From contig CM074758.1 in assembly GCA_037355855.1 (NCBI GenBank), positions 6,111,001 through 6,175,000 on the forward strand: a stretch of 64,000 bases of DNA. The letters are read 5' to 3'. The notes below the pieces were generated by a model. The model had not been told where the DNA came from and made no database searches. It saw only the letters and a program-made list of their open reading frames with translations. A program made the position numbers and the translations under genes. This document shows, one piece after another, positions 1 to 11,662 of the stretch; position 1 is the stretch's first letter; each line of letters starts with the position of its first letter. The stretch is from Pseudo-nitzschia pungens (lineage: Eukaryota > Bacillariophyta > Bacillariophyceae > Bacillariales > Bacillariaceae).

Positions 1-1412
1 AGCGACAGGCAACTGGGAGCAACTGTGTGCCAAGATGACAAACCCCTTGGTTTTTATACGAGAAAACTGAACTCGGCGCAGCTCAACTACACTGTCAGAG
101 AAAAAGAACTCCTGGGCATAGTAGAAGGCCTAAAGGCATTCGAAGGAATCCTACGAGGACAAGATGTGATCATTCACACGGATCATCTTAACCTGCTCTA
201 CCAGCAGATGCCCACCCAAAGAATGGTCCGGTGGAGACTCCTTATGGAGGAGTTCCATCCGGTAGTCAAGCATGTTGCTGGCAAAGATAATGACGCAGCA
301 GACGCCCTGTCTTGACTGGACATCACGGATGACCCAGCAGACACAGTGGAATGGCTACCGCCAAATGGTACGATGGAGACTCCTTATGGAGGAGTTCCAT
401 CCAGTAGTCAAGCACGTTGCTGGCAAGGACAACGATGCAGCAGACGCGCTGTCTCGTCTGGACATTACGGACGATCCAGCAGACACAGTGGAATGGCTAC
501 CACCAAATAAGCCCCTCACCTACGCGGATGAGGAAGAGCACCTCCGACAGCTACTATTCCCACTTGGAGAAGAAGCACCGGAAGAATTCCAGGGCAATAG
601 TGCATTCCCACTTGCCCCGGACATGATTCAGTTCTACCAACAAAAGGACACAGAGATCACAAGTGCTCTGGAAAAAGACAATTGCCTAACCACCAAAAAT
701 GTGGAAGGTTACAGTCTAATCCACAAGGAAGGGAAGATTCTGATCCCGGACAAACTCAAAGATAGAGTTATGGAATGGTACCACAGCATGCTGGTCCATC
801 CCGGAGAAAAGAGAATGGAACAGAGCATCCGATCAGTGTTCACCTGGAGAGGCCTTCGGAAGGACGTCCAGGACCTCTGTAAGCACTGCCACACATGCCA
901 GATGTTCAAAAAGAGTGGCCGGAAGAAGTATGGACTACTGCAGGAAAAAGCAGCTGAGGTCACCAAATGGCAGAGGGTCAATGTGGACCTCTGGGGACCG
1001 GCAACTGTCCACAACAAAAATGGTAAAGACTACCATATCCATGTTCTCACCATGGTGGACCCAGTGACCGGATGGTTTGAACTGGCTCACCTGAAGGACT
1101 CCCCAAATGCAGCAGAAACTCAACGATTGTTGGACAGTACCTGGCTAGCAAGATATCTGCGCCCAAAGGAAATTGGCTTTGATGGCGGGAGTGAGTTCAA
1201 GGCAGAGTTCCAGGAACTCTGTGACAACATGGGGATGAAAAGAAAGCCCAGTGGCGCTTGGAACCCACAATCCAACTCGGTGTTAGAAAGAATCCACCAG
1301 GTCCTGAAGGACTGGTGCCTACTATCCTTTAACTTGGAACAAAGGGACCTCCACGAGAAGGATCCTTTTGAGGAGTTCACTACCAAGGCAGCATATGCTA
1401 TCCGCAGTGCCA
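1..1412 (+). pseudogene. family A pol fragment: RNase H and most of integrase (A1)
   Basis: The left edge opens inside the RNase H domain (SDRQLG, then KPLGFYTRKLNSAQLNYTV and the THTDHL-type region). A connection region follows, then integrase with the HHCC zinc-binding motif (H-P-G-E around 800-810, C-KHCHTC near 880-900), the first catalytic Asp region VNVDLWGP (about 978-1001), the second in FDGGSEF (about 1180) and the catalytic Glu in NPQSNSVLERIH (about 1265-1300). A 142 bp tandem duplication at 222-505 shifts the frame between RNase H and integrase, and TGA at 313-315 ends the first frame. One extra Trp codon near 1312 is absent from A2 and A3. The domain is cut at 1412 by the TIR element and resumes at 15945. 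It is certainly a relic. Confidence 0.9.
222..505 (+). repeat. 142 bp tandem duplication inside A1 pol
   Basis: Bases 222-363 and 364-505 are two diverged copies of the end of RNase H (MVRWRLLMEEFHPVVKHV and following). The period, 142, is not a multiple of three, so the duplication breaks the frame. The copies differ at several positions, so the event is not recent. Confidence 0.85.
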
Positions 1413-1422
1413 CGTCTAATAA

Positions 1423-2041
1423 CTGATTTTCGACCATTTTGACCCGTTTCGACCACCCCCCTCTTATTTTTTAGATGTTTATTTTTTGTTTTAGCTCCAT
1501 TATTTTTATTATTTGGAGCGAAAGTGCCTTTCTTAAGCTCGAATTACTATTTTTTGGCTCCAAAAATTATTTTTTGCTGCAAACTCGAATATTTGGGTCG
1601 AAAAATTAAGAGCCGGGGTCGAAATTCGTTATTGAACCACCATTAGGGTTAAGGGTTGTAACGCTGTACGTAATCGGCTCATTATTTGGTATCTTTTAGG
1701 TCATTATGACAATATGGGTGTCAAACGAGCCGACGACACCCACCGGTTTTGCAAATCACTGTATTAAATCACTGTATTTTGCTCTTGCAAATCACTGTAT
1801 TAAATCACTGTATTTTGCTCCTCGCTCTCGCAAATCACTTTGTGCTCCACTCACTATTTTCTTCAGGAATAACACAAATCACTGCTGTTTCAATTCACAA
1901 TCCGACTTATTTTGAGCAGAGTTGCTTTATTGCACTCCGTCCCGAGAACAAAGAGAACCCCTACGGTAGGCTCTTGGCTCATTGTACTTTAGTCCGAATA
2001 ACATCCTTGAGGTGGAAAAAGAAGGAATACCTATTGGTAGG
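1423..2041. other. non-coding left arm of TIR element 1
   Basis: AT-rich sequence with subterminal GACC repeats, then two 36 bp direct repeats at 1751-1822 (unit starts GCAAATCACTG) and a partial third at about 1830. No reading frame here resembles a protein I recognise. Confidence 0.6.
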
Positions 2042-2046
2042 ACTTC

Positions 2047-2356
2047 TGTAACATGCTAGCATAGGCTAGTAGTGTTACGAATTAATAATTAACCGAATCC
2101 CACATGGGATTCAAAAATATATATGATATCCATGTATGGATATCCGGTATGTATGAACAGACATGCAGAAGAGAGCGATTATACGATTAAGGTTACATAC
2201 GGAATATATGTTATATACAGGGATGGTTATTATACGAGGAGGTCGCGATGACCTCATCGCTCATTATTTCCTCTCTCTAATTTCAATCCCATCTCGTAAA
2301 GTGAAATAACACACAATTATTCAATACTACTCCCATTTCTACCTTAGAGTGTTACA
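2047..2356 (+). repeat. 5' LTR of B1
   Basis: It is 310 bp and begins TGTAACATGCTAG and ends TTAGAGTGTTACA. It matches 11663-11972 with a single difference seen by eye (A/G near its start). The promoter of the element should lie here, but no core motif can be assigned with confidence. Confidence 0.95.
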
Positions 2357-2368
2357 CAGTAATTACTG
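2357..2368 (+). promoter_or_regulatory. 12-bp perfect palindrome at primer-binding position (B1)
   Basis: CAGTAATTACTG directly follows the 5' LTR and is its own reverse complement. With the last A of the LTR and the next T it becomes 14 bp. No TGG, the usual start of a tRNA-complementary primer-binding site, is present. The same palindrome follows the 5' LTR of B2. Confidence 0.7.
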
Positions 2369-2506
2369 TCCGCTTTCACGTAGGAACAGTAGTAGAATTC
2401 AGTACTGAACTCTCAAGAAAACCGAAACAACAACAGCCTCAATAACAGAGGCAACTTGTACCCCCGACAAGGAGCAACTCTTCAGCCAACTTCCCTAAGA
2501 AGCAAC

Positions 2507-3550
2507 ATGGCCGGCATCTACAGAGACCCACCAATCTCCTATAAGAGCTCCTTTGACAGCACCAAACCCAAGCTAGTCACCTTATCAGTCTACAATGCCG
2601 AGGATCACTCGGATAGCGTCAAGGTCCCTCTCTTCACTGATAAAGGGGGCTTAGAAGAACTGCTCCATACCGAAGAAGCGTTCCTAAACGCCGCAGAAGA
2701 CCTATCGATTCCGGACGCAGACCTCATGCGATACTTCGGTCGATGCCTCTGTGTCGACGCGCAGACCAAGTGGAGAACACTAACACGAACAACTCGCGCC
2801 AACAACCAACGAGTGTATCCATTGACCAGACAAGGATATACCTCAGCCTTCCAGGCCTTTATCAAGCTCTACTGCAATGCCGAAGATGCTCGAGACATCA
2901 TGCACATTTACTTAAGAGGTGGTTCCTGCAAGAAAAAGATCGAATCCACGTGCAAGGACCACACCGATCGAATCATGACTCTAGTCAAGTATTCCTCCAA
3001 GCTACATGGATTTGCATCCAACCTGGACCATCTACAGACACTAACAATCCTCCTCCACAGCTATCCCAACAGCTGGATCGAAGATTATGTCCGAATCCAC
3101 CTTAGACTTACCCCGGAGACAACACCGCAGTTCATTGTAGACCACATGAGCAGTCTCGATCGCCTCAGCAAACAGAACAAGAGCACCAACAAGAATGGAA
3201 AACGCTCGAACAATTCCAACTCCAACACTCGCAAACGCTCCGGTCCAACCAACAAATCTAACCAAAACAAAAAGAAATCCAACCCATGCCGAATCCAGGG
3301 ACACAACCACGATTGGTCCGAATGCCCGAAGAACAAATTCTCCAAGAATTACACCAAGGGCAACAAGAACAATCACAACACCTCTAACACTGAAACCTTC
3401 TACTCACAGTGCCAAGAGATCCCCGGCAGCAACGAATCCTTCCAAGCCCACATCAATGCAGCACGCGAGGCCGCAATTGAAGAATACCATGCCAATCATG
3501 GTGGAAGAACAGAAAGGAGCATCGATGGGGACCTAGTTTGGCTCCCATGA
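2507..3550 (+). CDS. family B gag polyprotein (B1)
   Basis: Structural (capsid and nucleocapsid) protein of the LTR element, about 347 residues, starting at MAGIYRDPP. That start is chosen because B2 gag begins at the same residue, although the frame is open a further 17 codons upstream. The middle is capsid-like. The C-terminal third is Asn/Lys/Ser-rich and basic, with one zinc-knuckle-like motif CRIQGHNHDWSEC (a Cys/His spacing unlike the classic CX2CX4HX4C), which would bind genomic RNA. The frame ends WLP-TGA, and pol continues in exactly the same frame after this stop. The ORF is intact and about as long as B2 gag (351 residues). Confidence 0.9.
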   Translation: MAGIYRDPPISYKSSFDSTKPKLVTLSVYNAEDHSDSVKVPLFTDKGGLEELLHTEEAFLNAAEDLSIPDADLMRYFGRCLCVDAQTKWRTLTRTTRANNQRVYPLTRQGYTSAFQAFIKLYCNAEDARDIMHIYLRGGSCKKKIESTCKDHTDRIMTLVKYSSKLHGFASNLDHLQTLTILLHSYPNSWIEDYVRIHLRLTPETTPQFIVDHMSSLDRLSKQNKSTNKNGKRSNNSNSNTRKRSGPTNKSNQNKKKSNPCRIQGHNHDWSECPKNKFSKNYTKGNKNNHNTSNTETFYSQCQEIPGSNESFQAHINAAREAAIEEYHANHGGRTERSIDGDLVWLP

Positions 3551-6500
3551 TTGCGCAAGCAATCCTCCACGAGACCCAAGGGTCCACCAAAACCAGCAAT
3601 CACCTTGCCTCCGGCGCCACAGGCCCTGGATGCCAGTACAGCACAGCTGACTGGGATGACGCAAGGAGGAGATCTCCCGGAAAAAGAGGGGAAGGAACCT
3701 ACAGGATGGAGTCCTGTTGAGCGCGTAGACAAGACTGCAACAGCAGCAACAAAAACAGTTCGATTCTCCGACGAGAGTAACTCGAACATGGATCCGAAGC
3801 GGAAAGCGAATCGATCCAAGGGTACAGACGCATCATCGATTAATACAATCGATCCGAATCAGACAGCAGTAACAAATGGACCAACCTTGTCTCTGGCAAG
3901 GAACTGGTCTACCGGTACAGCAAAAAATCTCTATTGCAATCCCGGAAACTCCAAAGACTACACCAAAGGAGGTGCGCTGGAGCAAAATTATTTGAAACTG
4001 CTGTCGACTACTGGAAATCCAGTAGAACAGGCATCGAATACGAGCAACGTGGCTCCTATTCAGAATAAGAGCAACGTGGCTCCTATTCTTCTAATCACCA
4101 TACAGTACATACAAGGCATCCCCACAAAATCAAGACCACTACTCGCCTTACTAGATAGTGGATCCTCCGGAACTCTAATCAACAAAAGAGCACTACCATT
4201 TGGCACCATGCCAATACGAAGCAAACACCAAGTCCTAACAACCACAGCAAATGGAACCTTTGACACGACCGAGTATATTGTCATGAAAAACACCAAGTTA
4301 CAAGAGTTTGGCAACTACACCATCGACAGACAAGAGGCAAGGCTCTTCCATTCACCCAACTGCAAATATGATCTGATACTAGGCAGAGACTTCCTCCACC
4401 TAGCAAAGATCAATCTCCTATTCAAAGAAGGAGCAGTCCAGTGGATGGATAGAACCATTCCCATGAAAGATACCTCCTTATACCATGACAACCATACCAT
4501 GCTCATGGAAGAACTCGAAGACGCCGAACTCTTTGCTGACGACCTCTCCTTTGCTAATCCATACAAGTCCAAGGTGATCCTAGACAGAGCCTACCAAGAA
4601 ACAGATCCATCCACAGTCGCACAGCAACAGTCGCACATGTCCAAAGCAGAGCAACAACAGTTCCAAGCTATCCTAACCAAGTATCCAAACGTCTTCAATG
4701 GAGAACTTGGCAAGTACCCTCACAAGAAGATCTCTCTAAGACTGAAGCCCGGATCCAAGCCCATACACAAGAAGCCTTATCCAGTTGCATACAAAAGAGA
4801 AGACCTATTCAAGAGGGAGCTCCAAAATCTTTGTAATGATGGAGTACTCAAAAGATGCACTGGACCAGCTGAATGGGCTTTCCCTACCTTTATTGTCCCC
4901 AAGAAAGACAACAGAGTTTGATGGGTATCAGACTTCAGAGAACTAAATGAACTTCTTGAGAGGCGTCCTTATCCAATCCCCCGGATACAGGATATCATGA
5001 ACAAGCGAGGCAAGTACACGCACTTCACCAAGATTGACTTGTCTATGCAATACTATTGCTTTGAACTGGATGATGCAAGCAAGAAACTCTGCACAATAGT
5101 GACACCATATGGTTGCTATGAATACCAAAGACTACCAATGGGAGTTAAAGTCTCCCCGGATGTGGCGCAACAGCTCATGGAAGATATCCTACAAGACACT
5201 GACTGCACTGTTTATATTGATGATATTGGTATCTGGACCGATGGATCCTTTGATCTCCATATGAAAACTATCGACAAGATCCTTGACAGACTCAACCAGA
5301 ATGGTCTCAAGTGCAACCCACTCAAGTGTGATTGGGCTGTACAAGAAACTGACTTCCTTGGATATTGGATGACCCCTACTGCAGTCAAACCTTGGAGAAA
5401 GAAAATTGAAGCCATCCTACACATGGACCGACCGAGAACTGTTACCCAAGTCAAGTCCTTCCTCGGCGCAGTAGGATACTACAGAGATATGTGGCCTCGC
5501 AGATCTCATGTCCTAGCTCCTCTCTTTGATATCACTGGAACCCCCACGAAGCAGACTCCTCAAGCAGCTGCCATCAAAGGCAAGCAAAGAAAAGCCCCCT
5601 CAGCTTTCACTTGGGGTCCTGCGCAAGACAAAGCCTTTCAAGAGATGAAAGCAATGGTGGCAGCGGATGCGCTGAACACTTATCCAGACCTTAACAAGCC
5701 CTTTGAACTGTACACTGATGCCTCAGACCTACAACTAGGTGCTGCTATTATACAAGATGGCAAGCCTATTGCATACTGGTCCAAAAAACTATCTGACGCC
5801 CAGAAGAACTATACCACTATGGAAAAAGAACTCCTAGCGATTGTACTCTGTTGCAAAGAGTACCGAAAAATGCTACTTGGTGGTGTTATCAATGTATACA
5901 CTGACCATAAGAACCTAACCTTCCGAACCCTCTCAGTCCAGCGAGTCCTCCGATGGAGACTATTCCTTGAAGAATTCGGTGTCAATCTCACCTATGTTGA
6001 AGGCAAGAAGAATGTTCTTGCTGATGCCTTCTCCAGACTCCCCAGGATGGATCCACCTACTGAAGGGAAGAAAGCCCTTTCTAAGGGCACTCTTATTGAT
6101 TTCTTGAAACTTGAAGTTCCTAAACAAGATGAAGAACTGTTTCTAACAGAGTTCCCCAACCTATTCCGGCACTTATGCAATGACGCAGACCAGGAATTAC
6201 AATCCTGCTTGCTGAACAATGAGTGCCTAGTCAACCTACCAAACAACCAAGACCTGGAATGCCCGGTGAACTATTCCAATATATATCTCCATCAACAGAA
6301 AGATCCTACCATCAAGTTCAAGATCCAATCCAAAGCCTTCTTCTACCAAGAACTAGAAGGCAATAACATCCTCTGCTATGCCAACCAATCGAACCCAGAC
6401 AACTGGCGCATATACATACCAAGTTCTCTTTCCAATGATACCATCAAATGGTACCATCTTCTGTTGGGTCATTGTGGATCCACCAGGTTATATCAAACTA

Positions 6501-7009
6501 TCTCCGCAAGATTCTACATTGACAATCTATCCAATCTTTGCAAGACTTACATCTGCCCCGACAGCTGCATTAAATACAAGAACCAGCACTCCAAGTATGG
6601 GAAGCTACCACCGAAAGAAGCTCCACTAGCTCCATTTAACGAGATACATGTGGACCTCATAGGCCCATGGAAGATTACAGCCCAGGGCAAGAACTATAAC
6701 TTCAAAGCCCTAACCTGTATTGATCCAGTCACCAACCTACTGGAGATCATCCGAATCAGAGACAAGTCTTCGCAACACGTCTCAGACCAATTCAAGAACT
6801 GTTGGCTCTCAAGATACCCAAGACCTATCAGATGCGTCCATGACAATGGTGGTGAATTCCTAGGAGCTGAATTTCAAACTACACTCAAGCAGTATGGGAT
6901 TCAGTCCATTCCTACCACAGTGAAGAATCCCCAGTCTAATGCCATCTGTGAAAGAGTCCATCATACAGTCGCTGATATTCTCAGAGTTTTAGTTCATGTA
7001 AATCCCCCT
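3551..7009 (+). pseudogene. family B pol: protease, reverse transcriptase, RNase H, integrase core (B1)
   Basis: Pol opens immediately after the gag TGA, in the same frame. In order it has an aspartic protease (ALLDSGSSGT, near 4140-4175), reverse transcriptase with catalytic YIDD (near 5213-5225), RNase H (LYTDASD, near 5710, and TDHKNL near 5905), the integrase zinc region (HLLLGHCGSTRL, about 6450-6490) and the integrase catalytic triad (HVDLIGPW near 6645, DNGGEF near 6840, NPQSNAICERVH near 6930-6960). A TGA at 4919-4921 replaces the Arg of KKDNRVRW seen in B2, before the catalytic residues of the polymerase. At 7009 the frame is cut by a non-autonomous LINE. It is otherwise very well kept, so the break is young. 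Confidence 0.93.
6990..7009 (+). repeat. target-site duplication, left copy, for NA-LINE 1
   Basis: TAGTTCATGTAAATCCCCCT is repeated at 9056-9075. A TSD of about 20 bp fits target-primed reverse transcription. Confidence 0.9.
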
Positions 7010-9055
7010 AATAATAATAATAATATACTTATTTAAGTAGGAAAATCCACCGAAGGTGGTTAAAAGCTACTCAGTCTGTAACCAGACTTTATCGTCGCCT
7101 CAATCGAAGAGAGGTTAGGCCCCAAGTTGTAGAACGACGCGCCGCCTCAACCATGGGGAATAGGCCCCAGGTTGTAAAGACGGCTATTTTGCAAACGAAC
7201 CTTGGTAAGAAACAGGAAAAAAACGAACCAGTCCAGAGCACAACAGACACAGCTGTTGCAAAGCGTACAGGAGACGGGGTAACAAGAACGTGAAAGGGAA
7301 AGACACAAGCAAAACTGTCCCTCCAATGCTGGTGTGCAGAAGCAAAACTGTCCCTTGAATGCCACTGTACAGCATCAGTGATGCTTGGAGTGGTCAGCTG
7401 ACACAAGCAAAACCCTTGCCTAGATACATAGTATCTGTAATGCAAGTGGTCAGCTGACGCAAGCAAAACTGGTCTCTGCATGCTGTATTGCAGCATCAGT
7501 AATGCGAGTGCCCCAAACACATTCCTTACCACTGTATGGTACATATAGTACGGAGCCTACTACCAAATTCGTAACAGCTGTCCTTCTGTTCGAACTTCGT
7601 AGTAGGAGACACGTAGAGGCGATGGAGCCTACTACCAAATTCAAATTCGTAACAGCTGGCCTTCTGTTCGAACTTGAACTTGCTCTCCTGTAGTAGCTTG
7701 GAAACAGGGCCTTTAAGTGAAAACACTTATGGACCATCAGGGCTGTAGGCTTGAAAACAGGTCTCTGCTGTACTGTGAACTGGAGGGGTATATGTAGGTG
7801 GTGGTGCGTTAAGTAACATGTACTTAGCAGCTTTGGGGCTTGGGTCAGAAAAACAGTAGGTCCATAATCAAAAACAATTATGGACTATCAGGGCAGTAGA
7901 CTTGAAAACAGATGACAGTTGAAGTGTGCATCTGAGAGGGTTATGTAGGTAGGAGAGCCTTAAGCAAGCTGTACTTAGCGGCTTTGGGGCTTGGGTCAGG
8001 AAATAGTAGGACCTTAAGTGAGAACACTTATGGTCCAGCAGGGCAGTAGACTTGAAAACAGATGACAGTTGAAGTGTGCATCTGAGAGGTATATGTAGGT
8101 AGGAGAGCCTTAAGCAAGCTGTACTTAGCGGCTTTGGGGCTTGGGTAAGGAAACAGTAGGACCATAAGCGAAAACACTTATGGTCCATCAGGGCAGTAGA
8201 CTTGAAAACAGATGACAGTTGAAGAATGCATCTGAGAGGTATATGTAGGTAGGGGAGCCTTAAGCAAACTGTACTTAGTGGCTTTGGGGCTTGGGTCAGG
8301 AAACAGTAGGACCATAAGCGAAAACACTTAGGGTCCATCAGGGCAGTAGACTTGGAAACAGATGACATTTATACAGTACACCTGAGAGGGTTATGTAGGT
8401 GGTGGAGCCTTAAGCAAACTGTACTTAGCGGCTTTGGGGCTTGGGTCAAGAAACAGTAGGACCATAAGTGAAAACACTTAGGGTCCAGCAGGGCAATGGA
8501 CTTGAAAACAGATGACAGAATTTCTTTTAAAAAAGATTCCTACAGTGGAAGGGGCTGTTCGTGAACTTCGACTTGAAAAGACTTAAGAGGACTCAGCAAG
8601 GAACTTCGAAGAATGTAGAACATTAAGTGAGAATCACTTAAGCAGCTTGGAAACAGTGTAGAACATTAAGTATAAGATATACTTAAGGGCCTTGGAATGG
8701 AGCTGGGAAACAGATCGAAGCAGAAATACAACGTTGTTGTCGGTTTTGCTGTACGGTAGAATCTGTACTGGAAGTGCTGTAGAAAATTATGTGTCGGTTT
8801 GCTGCTGCTGCTGCTGTTGCCGATCGACCATGGCAATGGTGAATAGGCACCAAAGCAGCCGAAACAAAGCAGCAAGCAACTGAACTGATAGCAGAAACAA
8901 AGAGCGGAGGTCTTGGTTAATACATGTAGGTCCTGGGGTTGTGATTGGGGGTGTAAAAGGGAGCGAGATATCGCATGGTAAAGTTGTGTAGAAATCTACG
9001 TATTTTTAGTACTGGAACATCGGAACGTCGGACAAAATGCGCTTCGCGCAAATTG
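7010..9055 (-). mobile_element. non-autonomous LINE derivative, NA-LINE copy 1
   Basis: It is 2046 bp on the minus strand. The 5' end reads CAATTTGCGCGAAGCGC and the 3' end runs into (TTA/ATT)n. Its 5' part (from ACGTAGATTTCTACACAACTTT on) is homologous to the 5' UTR of the 12.7 kb LINE, and its last ~80 bp to that LINE's 3' end, including the hairpin AGTCTGGTTACAGACT. It carries no endonuclease, reverse transcriptase or other recognisable gene, so it must use a LINE's enzymes. The middle is a 150 bp tandem repeat. Confidence 0.9.
7740..8510 (-). repeat. 150 bp tandem repeats in NA-LINE 1
   Basis: The phrase GGGCAGTAGACTTGAAAACAG (or a close variant) recurs at about 7740, 7891, 8041, 8191, 8341 and 8491, a constant spacing of 150 bp. 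Each unit contains a small palindrome of the form CATAAGTG-TTTT-CACTTATG. Because 150 is divisible by three, one frame stays open for 166 codons as a 50-residue repeat; this is judged not to be a gene. Confidence 0.9.
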
Positions 9056-9075
9056 TAGTTCATGTAAATCCCCCT

Positions 9076-9400
9076 CAAGTCAACACCAGAGCCAGTCAGC
9101 TCATGGACAATGCCCTGGCAACTTGCATGCATGCCTCTCGATGTGCTGTTAATGCTGCCTTACAAGCATCCCCAGGGTCCCTAGTATTCAACCGGGACAT
9201 GCTGATTGATCTGCCACTAACATCCAACCTGTTAGCTTTGCAACAGCTCCGGCAACAAGGGATTAACAAGAATCTACTCAGAGATAATGCCAAGCGTATC
9301 AACCACACCTTCCAAGTCAATGACAAGGTATGGATCCAGGAGCCAGATCCGGACAAGCTACAACCCAGGAAGCTTGGTCCCTTTCCAATCACGCAAGTCA
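9076..9400 (+). pseudogene. family B pol fragment: integrase C-terminal region (B1)
   Basis: Bases 9056-9400 continue the integrase from 7009: the frame reads QVNTRASQLMDNAL and so on to KLGPFPIT, matching B2 residue for residue with few changes. The fragment is bounded by two oppositely oriented NA-LINEs. Only the 325 bp between them (plus the TSDs) belongs to B1. Confidence 0.93.
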
Positions 9401-11435
9401 CAATTTGCGCGAAGCGCATTTTGTCCGACGTTCCGATGTTCCAGTACTAAAAATACGTAGATTTCTACACAACTTTACCATGCGATATCTCGCTCCCTTA
9501 TACACCCCCAATCACAACCCCAGGACCTACATGTATTAACCAAGACCTGCGCTCTTCGTTTCTGCTATCGGTTCAGTTGCTGGATGCTTCGTTTGGTTGC
9601 TTTGGTTGCCAATTCACCACTCGGCGGCCGATCGAGCAGCAGCAGCAGCAGCAGCAAACCGACACATAATTTTCTACAGCACTTCCAGTACAGATTCTAC
9701 CGTACAGCAAAACCGACAACAACGTTGTATTTCTGCTTCGATCTGTTTCCCAGCTCCATTCCAAGGCCCTTAAGTATATCTTATACTTAATGTTCTACAC
9801 TGTTTCCAAGCTGCTTAAGTGATTCTCACTTAATGTTCTACATTCTTCGAAGTTCCTCGCTGAGTCCTCTTAAGTCTTTTCAAGTCGAAGTTCACGAACA
9901 GCCCCTTCCACTGTAGGAATCTTTTTTTTCTAAAAAGAAATTCTGTCATCTGTTTTCAAGTCCATTGCCCTGCTGGACCCTAAGTGTTTTCACTTATGGT
10001 CCTACTGTTTCTTGACCCAAGCCCCAAAGCCGCTAAGTACAGTTTGCTTAAGGCTCCACCACCTACATAACCCTCTCAGGTGTACTGTATAAATGTCATC
10101 TGTTTCCAAGTCTACTGCCCTGATGGACCCTAAGTGTTTTCGCTTATGGTCCTACTGTTTCCTGACCCAAGCCCTAAAGCCACTAAGTACAGTTTGCTTA
10201 AGGCTCCCCTACCTACATATACCTCTCAGATGCATTCTTCAACTGTCATCTGTTTTCAAGTCTACTGCCCTGATGGACCATAAGTGTTTTCGCTTATGGT
10301 CCTACTGTTTCCTTACCCAAGCCCCAAAGCCGCTAAGTACAGCTTGCTTAAGGCTCTCCTACCTACATATACCTCTCAGATGCACACTTCAACTGTCATC
10401 TGTTTTCAAGTCTACTGCCCTGCTGGACCATAAGTGTTCTCACTTAAGGTCCTACTATTTCCTGACCCAAGCCCCAAAGCCGCTAAGTACAGCTTGCTTA
10501 AGGCTCTCCTACCTACATAACCCTCTCAGATGCACACTTCAACTGTCATCTGTTTTCAAGTCTACTGCCCTGATAGTCCATAATTGTTTTTGATTATGGA
10601 CCTACTGTTTTTATGACCCAAGCCCCAAAGCTGCTAAGTACATGTTACTTAACGCACCACCACCTACATATACCCCTCCAGTTCACAGTACAGCAGAGAC
10701 CTGTTTTCAAGCCTACAGCCCTGATGGTCCATAAGTGTTTTCACTTAGAGCCCCTGTTTCCAAGCTACTACAGGAGAGCAAGTTCAAGTTCGAACAGAAG
10801 GCCAGCTGTTACGAATTTGAATTTGGTAGTAGGCTCCATCGCCTCTACGTGTTTCCGGCTACTACTAAGTTCGAACAGGAGGACAGCTGTTCTGAATTTG
10901 GTAGTAGGCTCTGTACTTTATGTACCATACAGTGGTAAGGAATGTGGTTCGGGATGTGTTTGGGGATGACTACTCGCATTACTGGTGATGCTGCAATCCA
11001 GCATTCAGAGAGGAGTTTTGCTTTTGTACGCTGACCACTAGCATTACAGATACCATGTATCTAGTCAGGGTTTTGCTTGTGTCAGCTGACCACTAGCATT
11101 ACGGATGCTGCACACCAGCATTGGAGGGACAGTTTTGCTTGTGTCTTTCCCTTTCACGTTCTTGTTACCCCGTTTCCTGTACGCTTTGCAACAGCAGTGT
11201 CTGTTGTGCTCTGGACTGGTTCGTTTTTTTCCTGTTTCTTACCAAGGTTCGTTTGCAAAATAGCCGTCCTTACAACCTGGGGCCTATTCCCCATGGTTGA
11301 GGCGGCGCGTCGTTCTACAACTTGGGGCCTAACCTCTCTTCGATTGAGGCGACGATAAAGTCTGGTTACAGACTGAGTAGCTTTTAACCACCTTCGGTGG
11401 ATTTTCCTACTTAAATAAGTATATTATTATTATTA
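9401..11435 (+). mobile_element. non-autonomous LINE derivative, NA-LINE copy 2
   Basis: It is 2035 bp on the plus strand, with the 18 bp TSD TTCCAATCACGCAAGTCA at 9383-9400 and 11436-11453. It is nearly the mirror image of NA-LINE 1, has the same 150 bp repeats (about 9960-10715) and 3' hairpins at 11359-11374 and 11388-11400, and ends in (ATT)n. No gene of its own. Confidence 0.92.
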
Positions 11436-11453
11436 TTCCAATCACGCAAGTCA

Positions 11454-11632
11454 ATACGAACGGAACTGTAAAGTTACAATGAGCTCCTTCAGTAGTAGAA
11501 ACAGTGAATATTCGGAAGCTGACTCCATATCGGGAATCGAATCAGTCGGAGTCTACGCCAGCTGAATCCGCAGATATCGAATTAAGTCAATCAAATGACT
11601 CAGATTGTTCCATGAGCCACTGGTCGGCTTAA
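11454..11632 (+). pseudogene. family B pol C-terminus (B1)
   Basis: This is the last part of integrase after NA-LINE 2. It aligns with the end of B2 pol (NGTVKIQ..., ETVNIRKLTPY..., HWSA-stop). An in-frame TGA occurs where B2 has the Lys of KIQKTP. The tail is longer and more Ser/Glu-rich than in B2 before the shared ending HWSA. Confidence 0.88.
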
Positions 11633-11662
11633 CTGTGGGATTCGTTCAATCATGAGGCACTA

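Noticed and set aside
4919..4921. Programmed UGA readthrough within reverse transcriptase of B1
   Set aside because: B2 has a sense codon (Arg) there, so this is a private mutation, unlike the shared gag/pol UGA.
7868..8368. 166-codon frame with 50-residue repeats (also at 10093-10593)
   Set aside because: The 150 bp unit is divisible by three, so any stop-free frame stays open. It is lost in NA-LINE 3, and the frame has no conserved start outside the repeat.
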